NCBI GenBank assembly: GCA_963516475.1 | Contig: CAUQBR010000004.1 | Coordinates: 72,706 to 136,705 of the forward strand | Reading direction: 5' to 3' | DNA length: 64,000 bases | DNA from: JABCPE02 sp963516475 | GTDB taxonomy: Bacteria > Bacteroidota > Bacteroidia > Flavobacteriales > Weeksellaceae | Shown here: positions 17,901-25,989 of the stretch, one piece after another | How positions within the stretch are numbered: position 1 is the first letter of the stretch | Layout: each line of letters opens with the position of its first letter | Notes under the pieces: generated by a model | Told to the model about the DNA's origin: nothing | Seen by the model: the letters and a program-made list of their open reading frames with translations, nothing else | Database searches by the model: none | Translations under genes and position numbers: made by a program

Positions 17901-18722
17901 AATTTCATTTCTCTCAATAGAAACCACTTCCCCTGTATCTTCATCTACAAAATCCTCAAACCAAGTATTCAACACTCTGGCAGCCAATACTCTTCCTTCT
18001 ACTTTTTTAAGCGCTGCTTTAGAAACTTTTATTTCTTCTGCTAAGTCAAAAATCTGAAGAATATCTTTATCAGATTCATAACCAATAGCTCTCAGCAAAG
18101 TAGTGAAAGGTAATTTTTTCTTACGGTCAATATATGCATACATCACATTATTGATATCCGTAGTAAATTCCATCCAAGACCCTTTAAATGGGATAATTCT
18201 TGAATAGTAAAGTTTAGTTCCGTTAGCATGGTAAGTCTGCCCAAAGAATACCCCTGGCGAACGGTGAAGCTGTGTAACAACTACCCTTTCTGCTCCATTA
18301 ATAATAAACGAACCTGAAGGTGTCATATACGGAACTGGCCCTAAATACACATCTTGGATAACCGTTTCGAAATCCTCATGCTCTGGATCTGTACAATATA
18401 ATTTAAGCCTTGCTTTTAGCGGAACGCTATATGTAAGCCCTCTCTCGATACATTCATCGATAGAATAACGAGGAGAATCTATCATATAATCTAAAAATTC
18501 CAACACAAACTGGTTTCTGGAATCTGTAATTGGGAAATTTTCCTGAAAAGTCTTATAAAGACCTTCTTTTTTTCTGTCCTCAGGCAATGTATCCAGCTGG
18601 AAAAACTCTTTGAATGATTCCACCTGAATATCCAAGAAATCAGGAACTTCTACTCCTCTTGCAGAAGCAAAATTAATCCTTTGATTTCCCTGAGTGTCTT
18701 TCATCGTTTTTGATTTGCTCAT
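14901..18722 (-). CDS. rpoB: RNA polymerase beta subunit
   Basis: Catalytic subunit of RNA polymerase, 1273 aa from ATG 18722 (MSKSKTMKDTQGNQRINF). The rifampicin-binding region is wild type by eye: QLSQFMDQTNPLSE, THKRRLSALGPGGL and RERAGFEVRDVH keep the Asp, His and Ser residues at which resistance changes usually occur. The C-terminal GEMEVWALEAFGA and LQGLGLDV motifs are present. The frame is open for 22 codons upstream, without similarity to the family. Unusually, rplL does not precede it; 510 bases without a gene separate it from divergent trigger factor. Confidence 0.98.
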   Translation of the reverse strand: MSKSKTMKDTQGNQRINFASARGVEVPDFLDIQVESFKEFFQLDTLPEDRKKEGLYKTFQENFPITDSRNQFVLEFLDYMIDSPRYSIDECIERGLTYSVPLKARLKLYCTDPEHEDFETVIQDVYLGPVPYMTPSGSFIINGAERVVVTQLHRSPGVFFGQTYHANGTKLYYSRIIPFKGSWMEFTTDINNVMYAYIDRKKKLPFTTLLRAIGYESDKDILQIFDLAEEIKVSKAALKKVEGRVLAARVLNTWFEDFVDEDTGEVVSIERNEIILDRETVLEKEHLDLILDSGVKTILLHNENSSEFSIIQNTLQKDPTNSEKEAVEYIYRQLRNADPPDEETARKIIENLFFSEQRYSLGEVGRYRLNKKLDLNIPVETEVLTKEDIIAIVRHLIELANSKAEVDDIDHLSNRRIKTVGEQLAGQFGVGLSRIARTIKERMNVRDNEIFTPLDLVNAKTLTSVVNSFFGTNQLSQFMDQTNPLSEVTHKRRLSALGPGGLSRERAGFEVRDVHHTHYGRICPIETPEGPNIGLISSLGCYAKINNLGFIETPYRKVENGKVDYKSAPIYLNAEDEESKIIAQANIDIKEDGTILTERVIARLDGDYPVVEPEQVDLIDIAPNQISGISASLIPFLEHDDANRALMGSNMMRQAVPLLRPEAPIVGTGLERQVAKDSRVLINAEGKGEVEYVDADKIVIKYERTENEDLVSFESATKTYYLTKFRKTNQSTTITLKPIVRVGDKVEKGQVLCEGYATENGELALGRNLVVAFMPWKGYNFEDAIVINEKVVREDWFTSIHIDEYSLEVRDTKLGMEELTADIPNVSEEATKDLDENGMIRIGAEVKPGDILIGKITPKGESDPTPEEKLLRAIFGDKAGDVKDASLKADSSLRGVVVDKKLFSRNIKDRKKRSEEKLKLEEVENKFQKEFDSLRNTLLEKLNAIVGGETSQGVKNDLGEEIIGKGKFTMKLLSSIEDYNTVSGADWTADEEKNALVNTLINNYKIKFNDLQGVKNREKFTISIGDELPTGIIKLAKVYIAKKRKLNVGDKMAGRHGNKGIVSRIVRQEDMPFLEDGTPVDIVLNPLGVPSRMNIGQIYETVLGWAGKKLGLKFATPIFDGASLDQITEYTDQAGLPKYGNTYLYDGGTGERFTQPATVGVIYMLKLGHMVDDKMHARSIGPYSLITQQPLGGKAQFGGQRFGEMEVWALEAFGASNILREILTVKSDDVMGRAKTYEAIAKGESMPEPGIPESFNVLLHELQGLGLDVRLEE

Positions 18723-19041
18723 AAAAAACTCTAAGAATGTTAGTAAAATATTTTGTTCACAGAAAAATATCAGAAAAAACCAAATCAAGAAATGATGATA
18801 ATGAAAGATTTTGTATCCACGCTATCAGAAACCTCCTTCCCATCACCATCCTAAAAATCAGCCTTTTCTAACTGCAACACTGGTATATCTTTTCACAGCG
18901 TAGTGCAAAATATTTTTCCCATCCCGCCATTTTTTCAGTTATACACATGCACAAAATACGAAATCCCCTATACAACAATGTATAAGAGTTGTTCAATGTC
19001 TATGCATGTCTATAAATTTTCCAATAGCGTAAAATGGTCTG

Positions 19042-19049
19042 CAAATATA
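19042..19049 (-). promoter_or_regulatory. Possible -7 box for rpoB
   Basis: Minus-strand TATATTTG matches TAnnTTTG. The nearest upstream TTTG is only 12 bases away (19062-19065), shorter than usual, so the assignment is tentative. Confidence 0.3.
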
Positions 19050-19202
19050 ATTTATTTTCACCAAATATTCAGTAAAAAATTAAAGTTAATTTTAGTTAAA
19101 TTTATAACTACTTGATAATCAACACTTATTACACTTAAAATAAAATCATAGATTTATGAGAAAATTCACATAGAAAAAAGATATTTTTTAAACAAAAAAT
19201 TG

Positions 19203-19210
19203 TACTTTTG
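19203..19210 (+). promoter_or_regulatory. -7 promoter box of tig
   Basis: TACTTTTG fits TAnnTTTG and ends 22 bases before ATG 19233. It also shows that an in-frame upstream start at 19200 cannot be used. Confidence 0.6.
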
Positions 19211-19232
19211 CACTTTAAAAATTTTCAGGAAA

Positions 19233-20582
19233 ATGAATGTTACGAGAACTAACCACGATGATGTAAGTGCTTTACTTACAATTACACTGAATAAATCAGA
19301 TTACAAGGAAAAAGTAGATGATGCACTAAACTCTTATGCCAAAAGAGCAACTATACCTGGCTTCAGAAAAGGGAAAGCGCCTATGAGCCTTATCAAAAAA
19401 CAATACGAAGAAGCCGTTACATTAGAAGAAATCAACAGAAAGATTTCTGAGTCTTTGGACAAATATGTTGCTGATAACAACATAAGACTTTTAGGACAGC
19501 CTATTCCACAGGATACACAGGCATTGGATTTCAATGCTGAAGAGGTTTCTGTAAGTTTTGAAATTGGTTTCGAGCCAGAATTCGAAATTGACTTATCTAA
19601 ATACGCTGCTGAATACTACGAAGTAGAAGCTACTGATAAAGAAGTAATGAAGAGCGTAGGGAATATGCAAAAAAGATTTGCAGAAAAAGTTGTGAAAGAC
19701 AAAGCAACTAAAAACTCTCACATTAACTTTGAAGTTACTGAAATCGTGGAAGGTGATGCGAAACCTGTACACAAGCCTAAATATCTTTCTGCAACAGAAG
19801 AAAACACTGCTATTTTCCCTATCCTAAAAGGACTAAAAGTAGGTGAAACTAAAGAAATCTCCGCAGAAGAATTAAAAGCAAATGAAAACGAACTTGCAAG
19901 AGAGCTAGGTTTCCATGATATAGAAATCACACATTTAGGAAATGAAAAATTCCAAGTAAAAGTTCAGGAAATCTTTGAATTAAAAGACGCTGAGCTTAAC
20001 CAAGAATTATTCGATAAAGTTTACGGAAAAGATGTAATCAAATCTGAAGAAGAACTAAAAGCAAGAGTAAAATCTGAATTAGACGATTTCTTCAAACAAA
20101 ATTCTGAAGCTGTATTCGTAAGCAAAGTTTTAGAACAAATCTACAAAGAAGATTTCCTAAAAATCCCAGAAGCATTCCTAGTAAAATGGGTAATGTATTC
20201 TAATCCAGAAATCACTGAAGAAGACAGAGCTAAACAAATCATAGCAAACGAAAAATCTGCTCTAATCGCTCAGGTGGTAGAAAACAAATTGAGAGTTTCT
20301 AATAATATTCAGTATGATTTCGAGGAAGTATTGGAGCATGCTAAACTTTCTTTCAGAAATCAGCTGATGTCTCACGGAGTGCACCACATCGGTGACCAAG
20401 AGCTACACAGATATGTGCTAGAAATGCTGAGAGACAGAGAGCAAATGAGAAGATATTCTTCTGAGGTTCTTTTAATCAAAATCAGAAGTGTAGTTTTAGA
20501 AAAAGCTAAAAAAACAGAAAAGAAAATCTCTTATGACGAGTTCATGAAAGAAATTCAAACTAAGTCTAAAAAAGAAGATTAA
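19233..20582 (+). CDS. tig: Trigger factor
   Basis: Ribosome-bound chaperone and peptidyl-prolyl isomerase, 449 aa. The ribosome-binding signature is seen as GFRKGKAPMSLIKKQYEE near residues 45-62. A reduced central PPIase region and a long helical C-terminal chaperone domain follow. The start at 19233 (MNVTRTNHDDVSALLTI) matches the family N-terminus. It stands alone, with its own promoter box and a strong terminator 14 bases downstream; clpP and clpX, its neighbours in many other bacteria, are not next to it. Confidence 0.95.
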   Translation: MNVTRTNHDDVSALLTITLNKSDYKEKVDDALNSYAKRATIPGFRKGKAPMSLIKKQYEEAVTLEEINRKISESLDKYVADNNIRLLGQPIPQDTQALDFNAEEVSVSFEIGFEPEFEIDLSKYAAEYYEVEATDKEVMKSVGNMQKRFAEKVVKDKATKNSHINFEVTEIVEGDAKPVHKPKYLSATEENTAIFPILKGLKVGETKEISAEELKANENELARELGFHDIEITHLGNEKFQVKVQEIFELKDAELNQELFDKVYGKDVIKSEEELKARVKSELDDFFKQNSEAVFVSKVLEQIYKEDFLKIPEAFLVKWVMYSNPEITEEDRAKQIIANEKSALIAQVVENKLRVSNNIQYDFEEVLEHAKLSFRNQLMSHGVHHIGDQELHRYVLEMLRDREQMRRYSSEVLLIKIRSVVLEKAKKTEKKISYDEFMKEIQTKSKKED

Positions 20583-20596
20583 TAAATCTAACTAAA

Positions 20597-20626
20597 AAAA
20601 TGCGGTCTCGAAAAGAACCGCATTTT
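20597..20626 (+). terminator. Terminator of tig
   Basis: AAAATGCGGT / ACCGCATTTT with a 10-base loop followed by TTAT; ten-pair stem directly after the tig stop codon. Confidence 0.85.
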
Positions 20627-20649
20627 TTATAATTTTAAAATAAACTCAC

Positions 20650-21141
20650 ATGCCGAGACCAACTTCTAAAACTGAACTTCTCCAGCTGAGCCAAGAAAAT
20701 TTCAAAAACTTGATAGATTTTGTTTCTGCTCAGGAAAATCCCAACAAAGAATTCAGAGGAAACACCATGAATAGAAATATTCGTGATGTTTTGGGACATC
20801 TCCACCACTGGCATGAAATGTTTCTAAATTGGTACAAAATAGGCATGCAAGGCGAAAAACCAGCCATTCCCAAAGAGGGCTACACCTTTGCCGATACACC
20901 GAAACTCAACCGAGAAATTTGGGAAAGCTGTCAGAATATTTCACTTGATGAAGCCCTTGTTTTATTCCAAAAATCATTTGAAAAAGTTTTGTCTATCATA
21001 GAAAAACATACCGATGAAGAGCTTTTCACCAAGAAAAAATACAAATGGACAGGTTCTACTTCGCTAGGGTCTTACCTTATTTCGGCAACTTCCAGCCATT
21101 ATGACTGGGCTTTAAAACTAATGAAAAAGGGATTAAAATAG
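20650..21141 (+). CDS. ClbS/DfsB family four-helix protein
   Basis: A 163-residue DinB-superfamily protein of the ClbS/DfsB group. The N-terminus MPRPTSKTELLQLSQENF and the motif RDVLGHLHHWHEMFLNWY with clustered histidines are typical, as are the later KKYKWTGSTSLGSYL and SSHYDWALK. ClbS itself is a cyclopropane hydrolase protecting from colibactin; in genomes without colibactin the role is unknown, so no function is claimed. It is monocistronic, flanked by two terminators. Confidence 0.85.
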   Translation: MPRPTSKTELLQLSQENFKNLIDFVSAQENPNKEFRGNTMNRNIRDVLGHLHHWHEMFLNWYKIGMQGEKPAIPKEGYTFADTPKLNREIWESCQNISLDEALVLFQKSFEKVLSIIEKHTDEELFTKKKYKWTGSTSLGSYLISATSSHYDWALKLMKKGLK

Positions 21142-21160
21142 CTTATCTTTAATGCAACAA

Positions 21161-21196
21161 AAAAAGCCTATTAATGTAAATCATAATAGGCTTTTT
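21161..21196. terminator. Bidirectional terminator
   Basis: AAAAAGCCTATTA / TAATAGGCTTTTT, a 13-pair perfect stem with a 10-base loop and T tracts in both directions, between the convergent ClbS/DfsB and protease genes. Confidence 0.9.
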
Positions 21197-21200
21197 TATT

Positions 21201-22451
21201 TTATTTATAAGGATTCTTCCAGAAAGGTATGTCTCCATTTCGTAATAAATCCCCATATAGTCTTATTACTATATCTACATAACCCTTGTTGTCTGGTCCT
21301 CCTCTATAGGTCATATTACTATCATGACTAAAGTCCAACACATGACCAAATTCATGAGACCAACATTCAAGAGCCCAATGGCTAAGCTGACTATAATAAT
21401 CATCATATTTCAAGAAACGCTGGTGTATACCAAAAACATTTCCTCCACCTAAGCCTTCTACCCCAGTAGTTACTCCAAAAACTTGGTGTGGAACAGAAAA
21501 CATCTTATTATAAACAGCCTCTCTATTTATAGGTTTTTTACCATTATCATAGAGTACATGTGGAAAATTCATAAATCTGGTTTTAAATTTCTCACTACTA
21601 TATAGATAAGCCATATTAGCAATTATAGGTAAATATTGACGAATATGTTCAGCTGTCGTTGTCCCCCAGTTCCCTGTACCAAATTTACCAAAACTAATAA
21701 ATGTTTTATGTTTTATAGTTTTCATTCTTTGGAACAAGAAGTTATCAGGAACATCTACATTCAGTGTGTAATCATCTGTTTTAAGGTCTGACACTGCATA
21801 AGATTCTGCATTTCCATCGGCATCCTCAAAGCGAAGGTTTCCACCATCGAAAGGAAGGTCTATTTCCACTTCCGACAAAGCAGCAAGTTCTTCTAATACA
21901 AGTATTTTCACTGGTGCAGCAGTATTAGCATTCTTAAAATATATCTCTACATCATTAAATTTACGAGGCAAGAAATTACGAATTCTGAATTTATTTTTAT
22001 CAATCTTGCTTACCTGAACCATCGCATTTAGATGAAAACCTCTTTGGTTACCGTCAAAAAGAACACTCTCTGGCTCATCATCCTGAAACATGATTTTTTG
22101 TTTCTGTGCTATATCTGCTGCGCTGATTGTTTTGGTAGACAATGGCTCTTCCTCCACTACTCCTATACTATACCAGCCCTCTTTTCCATTCACAACAGTA
22201 TAAATCTCCAAACGATTTTTAGTCGTGTTGTAGATCATCGTTCCGAGCTTTACCTCAGTGAATGTTTTTCTTTCTTTCGTTGTAAAATTAGGGAAAGACA
22301 CCCCCTGCGCGTAGCCTTCTGGCATCTCATCCAGAGGTTTTTCTTTGATATCTAGTGTTGCTTCTGGAGAGTCTGTATTTATTCCTACTCTACCCTGTTG
22401 TCCGTAGGAAATGATAGATAAGAAAATTAATAAAGAATAGATTTTTTGCAT
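21201..22451 (-). CDS. Secreted metzincin-like metallopeptidase
   Basis: A 416-residue protein with a signal peptide (MQKIYSLLIFLSIISYGQ). The N-terminal part starts with VGINTDSPEATLDIKE, a motif common at the mature N-terminus of secreted flavobacterial proteins. The C-terminal part has HEFGHVLDFSH at residues 366-376, fitting HExxHxxxxxH zinc binding with Asp in place of the usual Gly. Four residues later comes SNMTY, which looks like a Met-turn; together these suggest a metzincin. No C-terminal type IX secretion domain is seen. The substrate is unknown. Confidence 0.75.
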   Translation of the reverse strand: MQKIYSLLIFLSIISYGQQGRVGINTDSPEATLDIKEKPLDEMPEGYAQGVSFPNFTTKERKTFTEVKLGTMIYNTTKNRLEIYTVVNGKEGWYSIGVVEEEPLSTKTISAADIAQKQKIMFQDDEPESVLFDGNQRGFHLNAMVQVSKIDKNKFRIRNFLPRKFNDVEIYFKNANTAAPVKILVLEELAALSEVEIDLPFDGGNLRFEDADGNAESYAVSDLKTDDYTLNVDVPDNFLFQRMKTIKHKTFISFGKFGTGNWGTTTAEHIRQYLPIIANMAYLYSSEKFKTRFMNFPHVLYDNGKKPINREAVYNKMFSVPHQVFGVTTGVEGLGGGNVFGIHQRFLKYDDYYSQLSHWALECWSHEFGHVLDFSHDSNMTYRGGPDNKGYVDIVIRLYGDLLRNGDIPFWKNPYK

Positions 22452-22542
22452 ATATTGTGTATTTTTTCAAAACCGGCGGCAAAGGTACGAAATAATAATA
22501 TTCTATCAATAAAAAATAATCAATCATGATGATTGATTATTT

Positions 22543-23415
22543 TTATAAATATTTTCCAAAAAGTTTGTTCACTACTTCTTTTTGATAACCATCCTCTCCT
22601 ATCCAGTTTTCTACAAAACCAAAATCTCCTTTTCTTACATTTCTGATTTCTGCAGGTTTTAAGATGCCTATTTGCTCCAAAATTTCCATAAGGACATCTA
22701 TTTCATTTTTGCTGGAAAGTTTCTTCCATTGTTCAAAACTTCTTATTCTCTTTTCCAGTTTTCTTGGTGTATCTTTTGGTAAGCTTTCATCTATGGCTTT
22801 TAAAATCAATTTAAAAAGAAAAATATCTTCTTCTGTAGGCTCTCCTATTTCAGGTATAATTTTCAAAAACTCCCGCATATCAAATGTACAATACAGCAAT
22901 TCACCATGTCTAACACCTCCCCATTTAATGCGTTCAAAATTGAGAACATTCAAATCTTCATTATGATATTCTTCATCAGCAACATATATATTTCCATAGC
23001 CCCCATCACCTATACATTTTTTACAATATTCATGAAAAACCTCTCTCGATTCTCCGTTTTCATAAATCATTCCACCTGAAATCTTTCCCGCTTCGAATGA
23101 ATGGACTGGTATATCTTTCAGATAAAAATAACTAGCAAAAGCAGACCTCAGATAGAGTTTCCTTGTAGAAAGACTACATAAAAAAGCTCTTGCCAAAATA
23201 TCTATATTTACCTTTTCAAAGAACTCTGCTATGATGTCCATACACTCATCATGAGTAATACTAAATGCATCAAACATCAGTCCTTTTTCCTTGGCATAAT
23301 CAAATTCTTCCTGTGTTAGATAGCCTAGTTTTATTTTTTCTTCTATACTATCTCCCTCTGTCCATCCGCTTTTCCAAAAAGTTTTGTTCAAAATTTTAAG
23401 TGCTCTCTTGTCCAT
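22543..23415 (-). CDS. Uncharacterised soluble protein (290 aa)
   Basis: I do not recognise the family. There is no signal peptide or membrane segment. It is acidic, with a helical N-terminal half, a CKKCIGDGGYG segment near residue 132 containing a C-x2-C pair, and a helical C-terminal part. It begins 15 bases upstream of the region before dprA and lies in the same direction, so it may be read together with mnmA-dprA. Base composition is more AT-rich than dprA and mnmA. Confidence 0.65.
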   Translation of the reverse strand: MDKRALKILNKTFWKSGWTEGDSIEEKIKLGYLTQEEFDYAKEKGLMFDAFSITHDECMDIIAEFFEKVNIDILARAFLCSLSTRKLYLRSAFASYFYLKDIPVHSFEAGKISGGMIYENGESREVFHEYCKKCIGDGGYGNIYVADEEYHNEDLNVLNFERIKWGGVRHGELLYCTFDMREFLKIIPEIGEPTEEDIFLFKLILKAIDESLPKDTPRKLEKRIRSFEQWKKLSSKNEIDVLMEILEQIGILKPAEIRNVRKGDFGFVENWIGEDGYQKEVVNKLFGKYL

Positions 23416-23430
23416 TTTTCTATTTTTATT

Positions 23431-24546
23431 CTAAACCACAGCATACTGCTTCCCCGAAAGGGCTTTGATATAGCCTAATAATTCTAAATCCAATAAAATC
23501 GGCAGCAATTTGAAAGGCGGCATTTCTAGTTTTAGACTGAGGTCATCCAGCGAGATAGGAGAATTTTCTGCTATGAGCTGGTAGGCTGGTTTCAGCCTTT
23601 CTTCCACCTCTATTTCTTTTGGTTCAAATAGCTGTGGCTGCTTCACAGATGGATAATTGTCACCCAATTCATCCAAAACATCTTGGAACGAAGCCAAAAT
23701 TTTTGCTTTATTCTGGGCAATTATCATATTACATCCCTGACTATATTTATCTCCAAAACGCCCTGGCAGTGCCAAAACCTCTCTATTATATTGATTGGCG
23801 TAACTCGCCGTACTCATAGAACCGCCCCCAAAAGCAGTTTCCACCACGATGGTAAATTGCGAAATTCCTGCTACTATCCTATTTCTCTGTAAAAAATGTT
23901 CTCGGTCTGGTTTTTCGCTGGAATTAAATTCTGACAGCAGCGCCCCTCCGTTTTCCAAAATATCTTTTGACATTTTCTCGTGAACCGCTGGGTAAATCAT
24001 ATGCAGACCATGAGCCAAAACTCCCACCGTAGGAATATTATGATTAAGAGCCTGCTGATGGGCATACCCATCCGTCCCCAAAGCCAAACCACTCACTATC
24101 AGCACATTTTTATCCCTTAAAACCTCGCAAAGTTCTTCTATGAATTTCTTTCCATAAGCGGTCATTTTACGAGTTCCGACTATGCTTATCAGTTTTAAAT
24201 CTTCATTAAAATTTCCCTTTTGATAAAGCACAGCAGGAGCATCTGGACACTCTAAAAGCAGCCGTGGAAGCTCGCTCTGGTGCCTCAGTCTGACTTTAAT
24301 GTTATTTTTTTCGCAAAAAAGCAGTTCTTTTTCCGCAAATTTCAGAAAAGCATCATCGCCGATTCCCTTTGAAATCTGTGTTCCGATGCCAGAAATTTCC
24401 TGCAAAACAGATTTGGAAAGTTTCCATGTTTCTTTGGCTGAACCTGTTACGGAGACCAGTTTCATAAAATTGACATCGCCCACCAAGGGACACGCTCTTA
24501 GCGCAATAGAATACAATATTTCTTCCGAATCTGCCACTATTTTCAT
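23431..24546 (-). CDS. dprA: DNA-processing protein DprA
   Basis: Cytosolic protein that loads RecA on single-stranded DNA taken up during natural transformation. It has an N-terminal helix-hairpin-helix-like part, the Rossmann core with SIVGTRKMTAYGK and SGLALGTDGYAHQQAL, the ssDNA-binding RNRIVAGIS and ETAFGGGSMSTASYA, and a C-terminal winged-helix domain (residues about 310-371). Length 371 aa is normal. Its ATG follows the mnmA stop without a gap, so the two are translationally coupled. Confidence 0.95.
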   Translation of the reverse strand: MKIVADSEEILYSIALRACPLVGDVNFMKLVSVTGSAKETWKLSKSVLQEISGIGTQISKGIGDDAFLKFAEKELLFCEKNNIKVRLRHQSELPRLLLECPDAPAVLYQKGNFNEDLKLISIVGTRKMTAYGKKFIEELCEVLRDKNVLIVSGLALGTDGYAHQQALNHNIPTVGVLAHGLHMIYPAVHEKMSKDILENGGALLSEFNSSEKPDREHFLQRNRIVAGISQFTIVVETAFGGGSMSTASYANQYNREVLALPGRFGDKYSQGCNMIIAQNKAKILASFQDVLDELGDNYPSVKQPQLFEPKEIEVEERLKPAYQLIAENSPISLDDLSLKLEMPPFKLLPILLDLELLGYIKALSGKQYAVV

Positions 24547-25734
24547 TTATGAAATTACACCGCTTCCCAGCAGCTCTTCGCCCTGATACCACGCCGCGAA
24601 CTGCCCTTCTGCTATCGCCGACTGCGGATTTTCAAACTCTATGAAAAATCCCTCTTCATACTGATAAAGAACCGCATCTTCCAAAGGCTGGCGGTATCTT
24701 ATCCTTGCTTTTATTTTCATGGATTCTCCGTTTTTCAGTCTTAAATCTTCACGAACCCAATGAACCTCATCATTATTGATTTTCAGTGCTTTTCGGTAAA
24801 GTCCAGGGAAATTTTTGCCCTCGCCCACGAAAAGAATATTATTCTCCATATCACGGTCGATGATGAAGCAAGATTCCTTATGTCCGCCTATTCCCAAGCC
24901 TTTGCTCTGTCCTATGGTAAAAAACTGCGCGCCTTGGTGCTTTCCGATTACTTTTCCGTCTTCTTTTTGGTATTTTATTTTCTTTGAAAGATATTTTAAT
25001 TCATCAAGTTTGGTTTCAAAAATAAGCATTCCTTTATGAAACTCTTTGTAATCGCTGAAAATCTCCACGATTTCGCCTTCTTTCGGAATTAGCTGCTGCT
25101 GCAGAAATGTCGGCAGGCTCACCTTTCCGATGAAACAAAGCCCCTGAGAATCCTTTTTATCGGCAGTTACCAGTCCTATTTCTCTTGCGATTTCTCTCAC
25201 TTTAGGTTTGGTCAGTTCTCCTATCGGGAATAGAGCTTTTGATAATTGATTTTGATTTAATTGACACAAAAAATAGCTTTGGTCTTTATTATTATCCTTT
25301 CCTGCAAGAAGCTGATAGATTTCCTTCCCTGTCTCATCCACGAAAGAGGAAACTCTGGCGTAATGCCCCGTTGCCACCTTGTCAGCACCCAAAGACAAAG
25401 CTGTCTGAAGAAAAACATCAAATTTCACTTCTCTATTGCAGAGAATATCTGGATTGGGCGTTCTTCCTTTTTCGTATTCGGAGAACATGTAATCTACGAT
25501 TCTTTCTTTGTAAAGTTCGCTCATGTCTATCACCTGAAAAGGAATACCCAGTTTCTGCGCTACCAGAAGGGCATCATTACTATCTTCTACCCATGGGCAT
25601 TCATCCTCCAAAGTCACCGAAGCATCATTCCAGTTTCTCATGAAAAGCCCGATAACCTCGTGCCCTTGTTGTTTTAACAGGTAGGCGGCAACACTGCTGT
25701 CCACGCCTCCTGAAAGTCCTACGACTATTCTCAT
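24547..25734 (-). CDS. mnmA: tRNA-specific 2-thiouridylase MnmA
   Basis: Makes 2-thiouridine at wobble position 34 of tRNA for Lys, Glu and Gln. The PP-loop GLSGGVDSS is at residues 6-14, the catalytic cysteines are C99 (NPDILCN) and C200 (SQGLC), and the Met/Arg motif FMRNWND is present. The C-terminal beta-barrel is complete (395 aa in total). The gene is first in a unit with dprA. A minus-strand TAAATTTG box at 25856-25863 would give a leader of about 115 bases with a small hairpin. Confidence 0.96.
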   Translation of the reverse strand: MRIVVGLSGGVDSSVAAYLLKQQGHEVIGLFMRNWNDASVTLEDECPWVEDSNDALLVAQKLGIPFQVIDMSELYKERIVDYMFSEYEKGRTPNPDILCNREVKFDVFLQTALSLGADKVATGHYARVSSFVDETGKEIYQLLAGKDNNKDQSYFLCQLNQNQLSKALFPIGELTKPKVREIAREIGLVTADKKDSQGLCFIGKVSLPTFLQQQLIPKEGEIVEIFSDYKEFHKGMLIFETKLDELKYLSKKIKYQKEDGKVIGKHQGAQFFTIGQSKGLGIGGHKESCFIIDRDMENNILFVGEGKNFPGLYRKALKINNDEVHWVREDLRLKNGESMKIKARIRYRQPLEDAVLYQYEEGFFIEFENPQSAIAEGQFAAWYQGEELLGSGVIS

Positions 25735-25772
25735 ATACTAAAATCCCTAAAACCTCAATAAAACGAGGAAAT

Positions 25773-25787
25773 ACGATAGGGTATCGT
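25773..25787. repeat. Short hairpin in the mnmA leader
   Basis: ACGATA / TATCGT with a GGG loop, followed on the plus strand by TTTTGTT. On the minus strand it sits in the untranslated leader of mnmA. No plus-strand gene ends here, so it is unlikely to be a plus-strand terminator. Confidence 0.4.
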
Positions 25788-25855
25788 TTTTGTTAAACCA
25801 TCTAAAAACACTACAAATACCAAGAAAAAACATCTGTATTTGTCATTTTGGGAGG

Positions 25856-25863
25856 CAAATTTA
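25856..25863 (-). promoter_or_regulatory. Possible -7 box of mnmA
   Basis: Minus-strand TAAATTTG fits TAnnTTTG, about 120 bases before the mnmA ATG and downstream of the terminator of the preceding gene. Confidence 0.45.
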
Positions 25864-25884
25864 AATGATTTTATCTGATAAAAA

Positions 25885-25912
25885 AAATCCTCAAATTTCA
25901 CTTTGAGGATTT
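25885..25912 (-). terminator. Terminator of the MORN-like lipoprotein gene
   Basis: AAATCCTCAAA / TTTGAGGATTT with a 6-base loop; on the minus strand it is followed by a run of T (TTTTTATC). Confidence 0.85.
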
Positions 25913-25989
25913 AATATTTTTGTTTTTATTCTGGGTTTTTGAGGATTGATTAGGTTTAATGATTATATTTAAATTATTAAAATCATAGC

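Larger units (their letters stand above)
18723..19232. other. Gene-free divergent region between rpoB and tig
   Basis: About 510 bases carry no credible gene; the longest frames are short and lack similarity to anything I recognise. The tig side holds a clear TACTTTTG box at 19203. On the minus strand the best rpoB box is TATATTTG at 19042-19049, which would give an rpoB leader of roughly 310 bases; no well spaced TTG accompanies it. No trace of rplJ or rplL coding sequence was seen. Confidence 0.6.

Noticed and set aside
18723..19232. Decayed rplL or a small RNA gene before rpoB
   Set aside because: No stretch encodes L7/L12-like sequence in any frame, and no strong terminator-linked hairpin defines an RNA gene.
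19200..19232. Upstream in-frame start of trigger factor
   Set aside because: It overlaps the TACTTTTG promoter box and adds residues not typical of the family.
20650..21141. Colibactin self-resistance
   Set aside because: The protein is ClbS/DfsB-like, but there is no polyketide cluster in the window; the family is wide and of mixed or unknown role.
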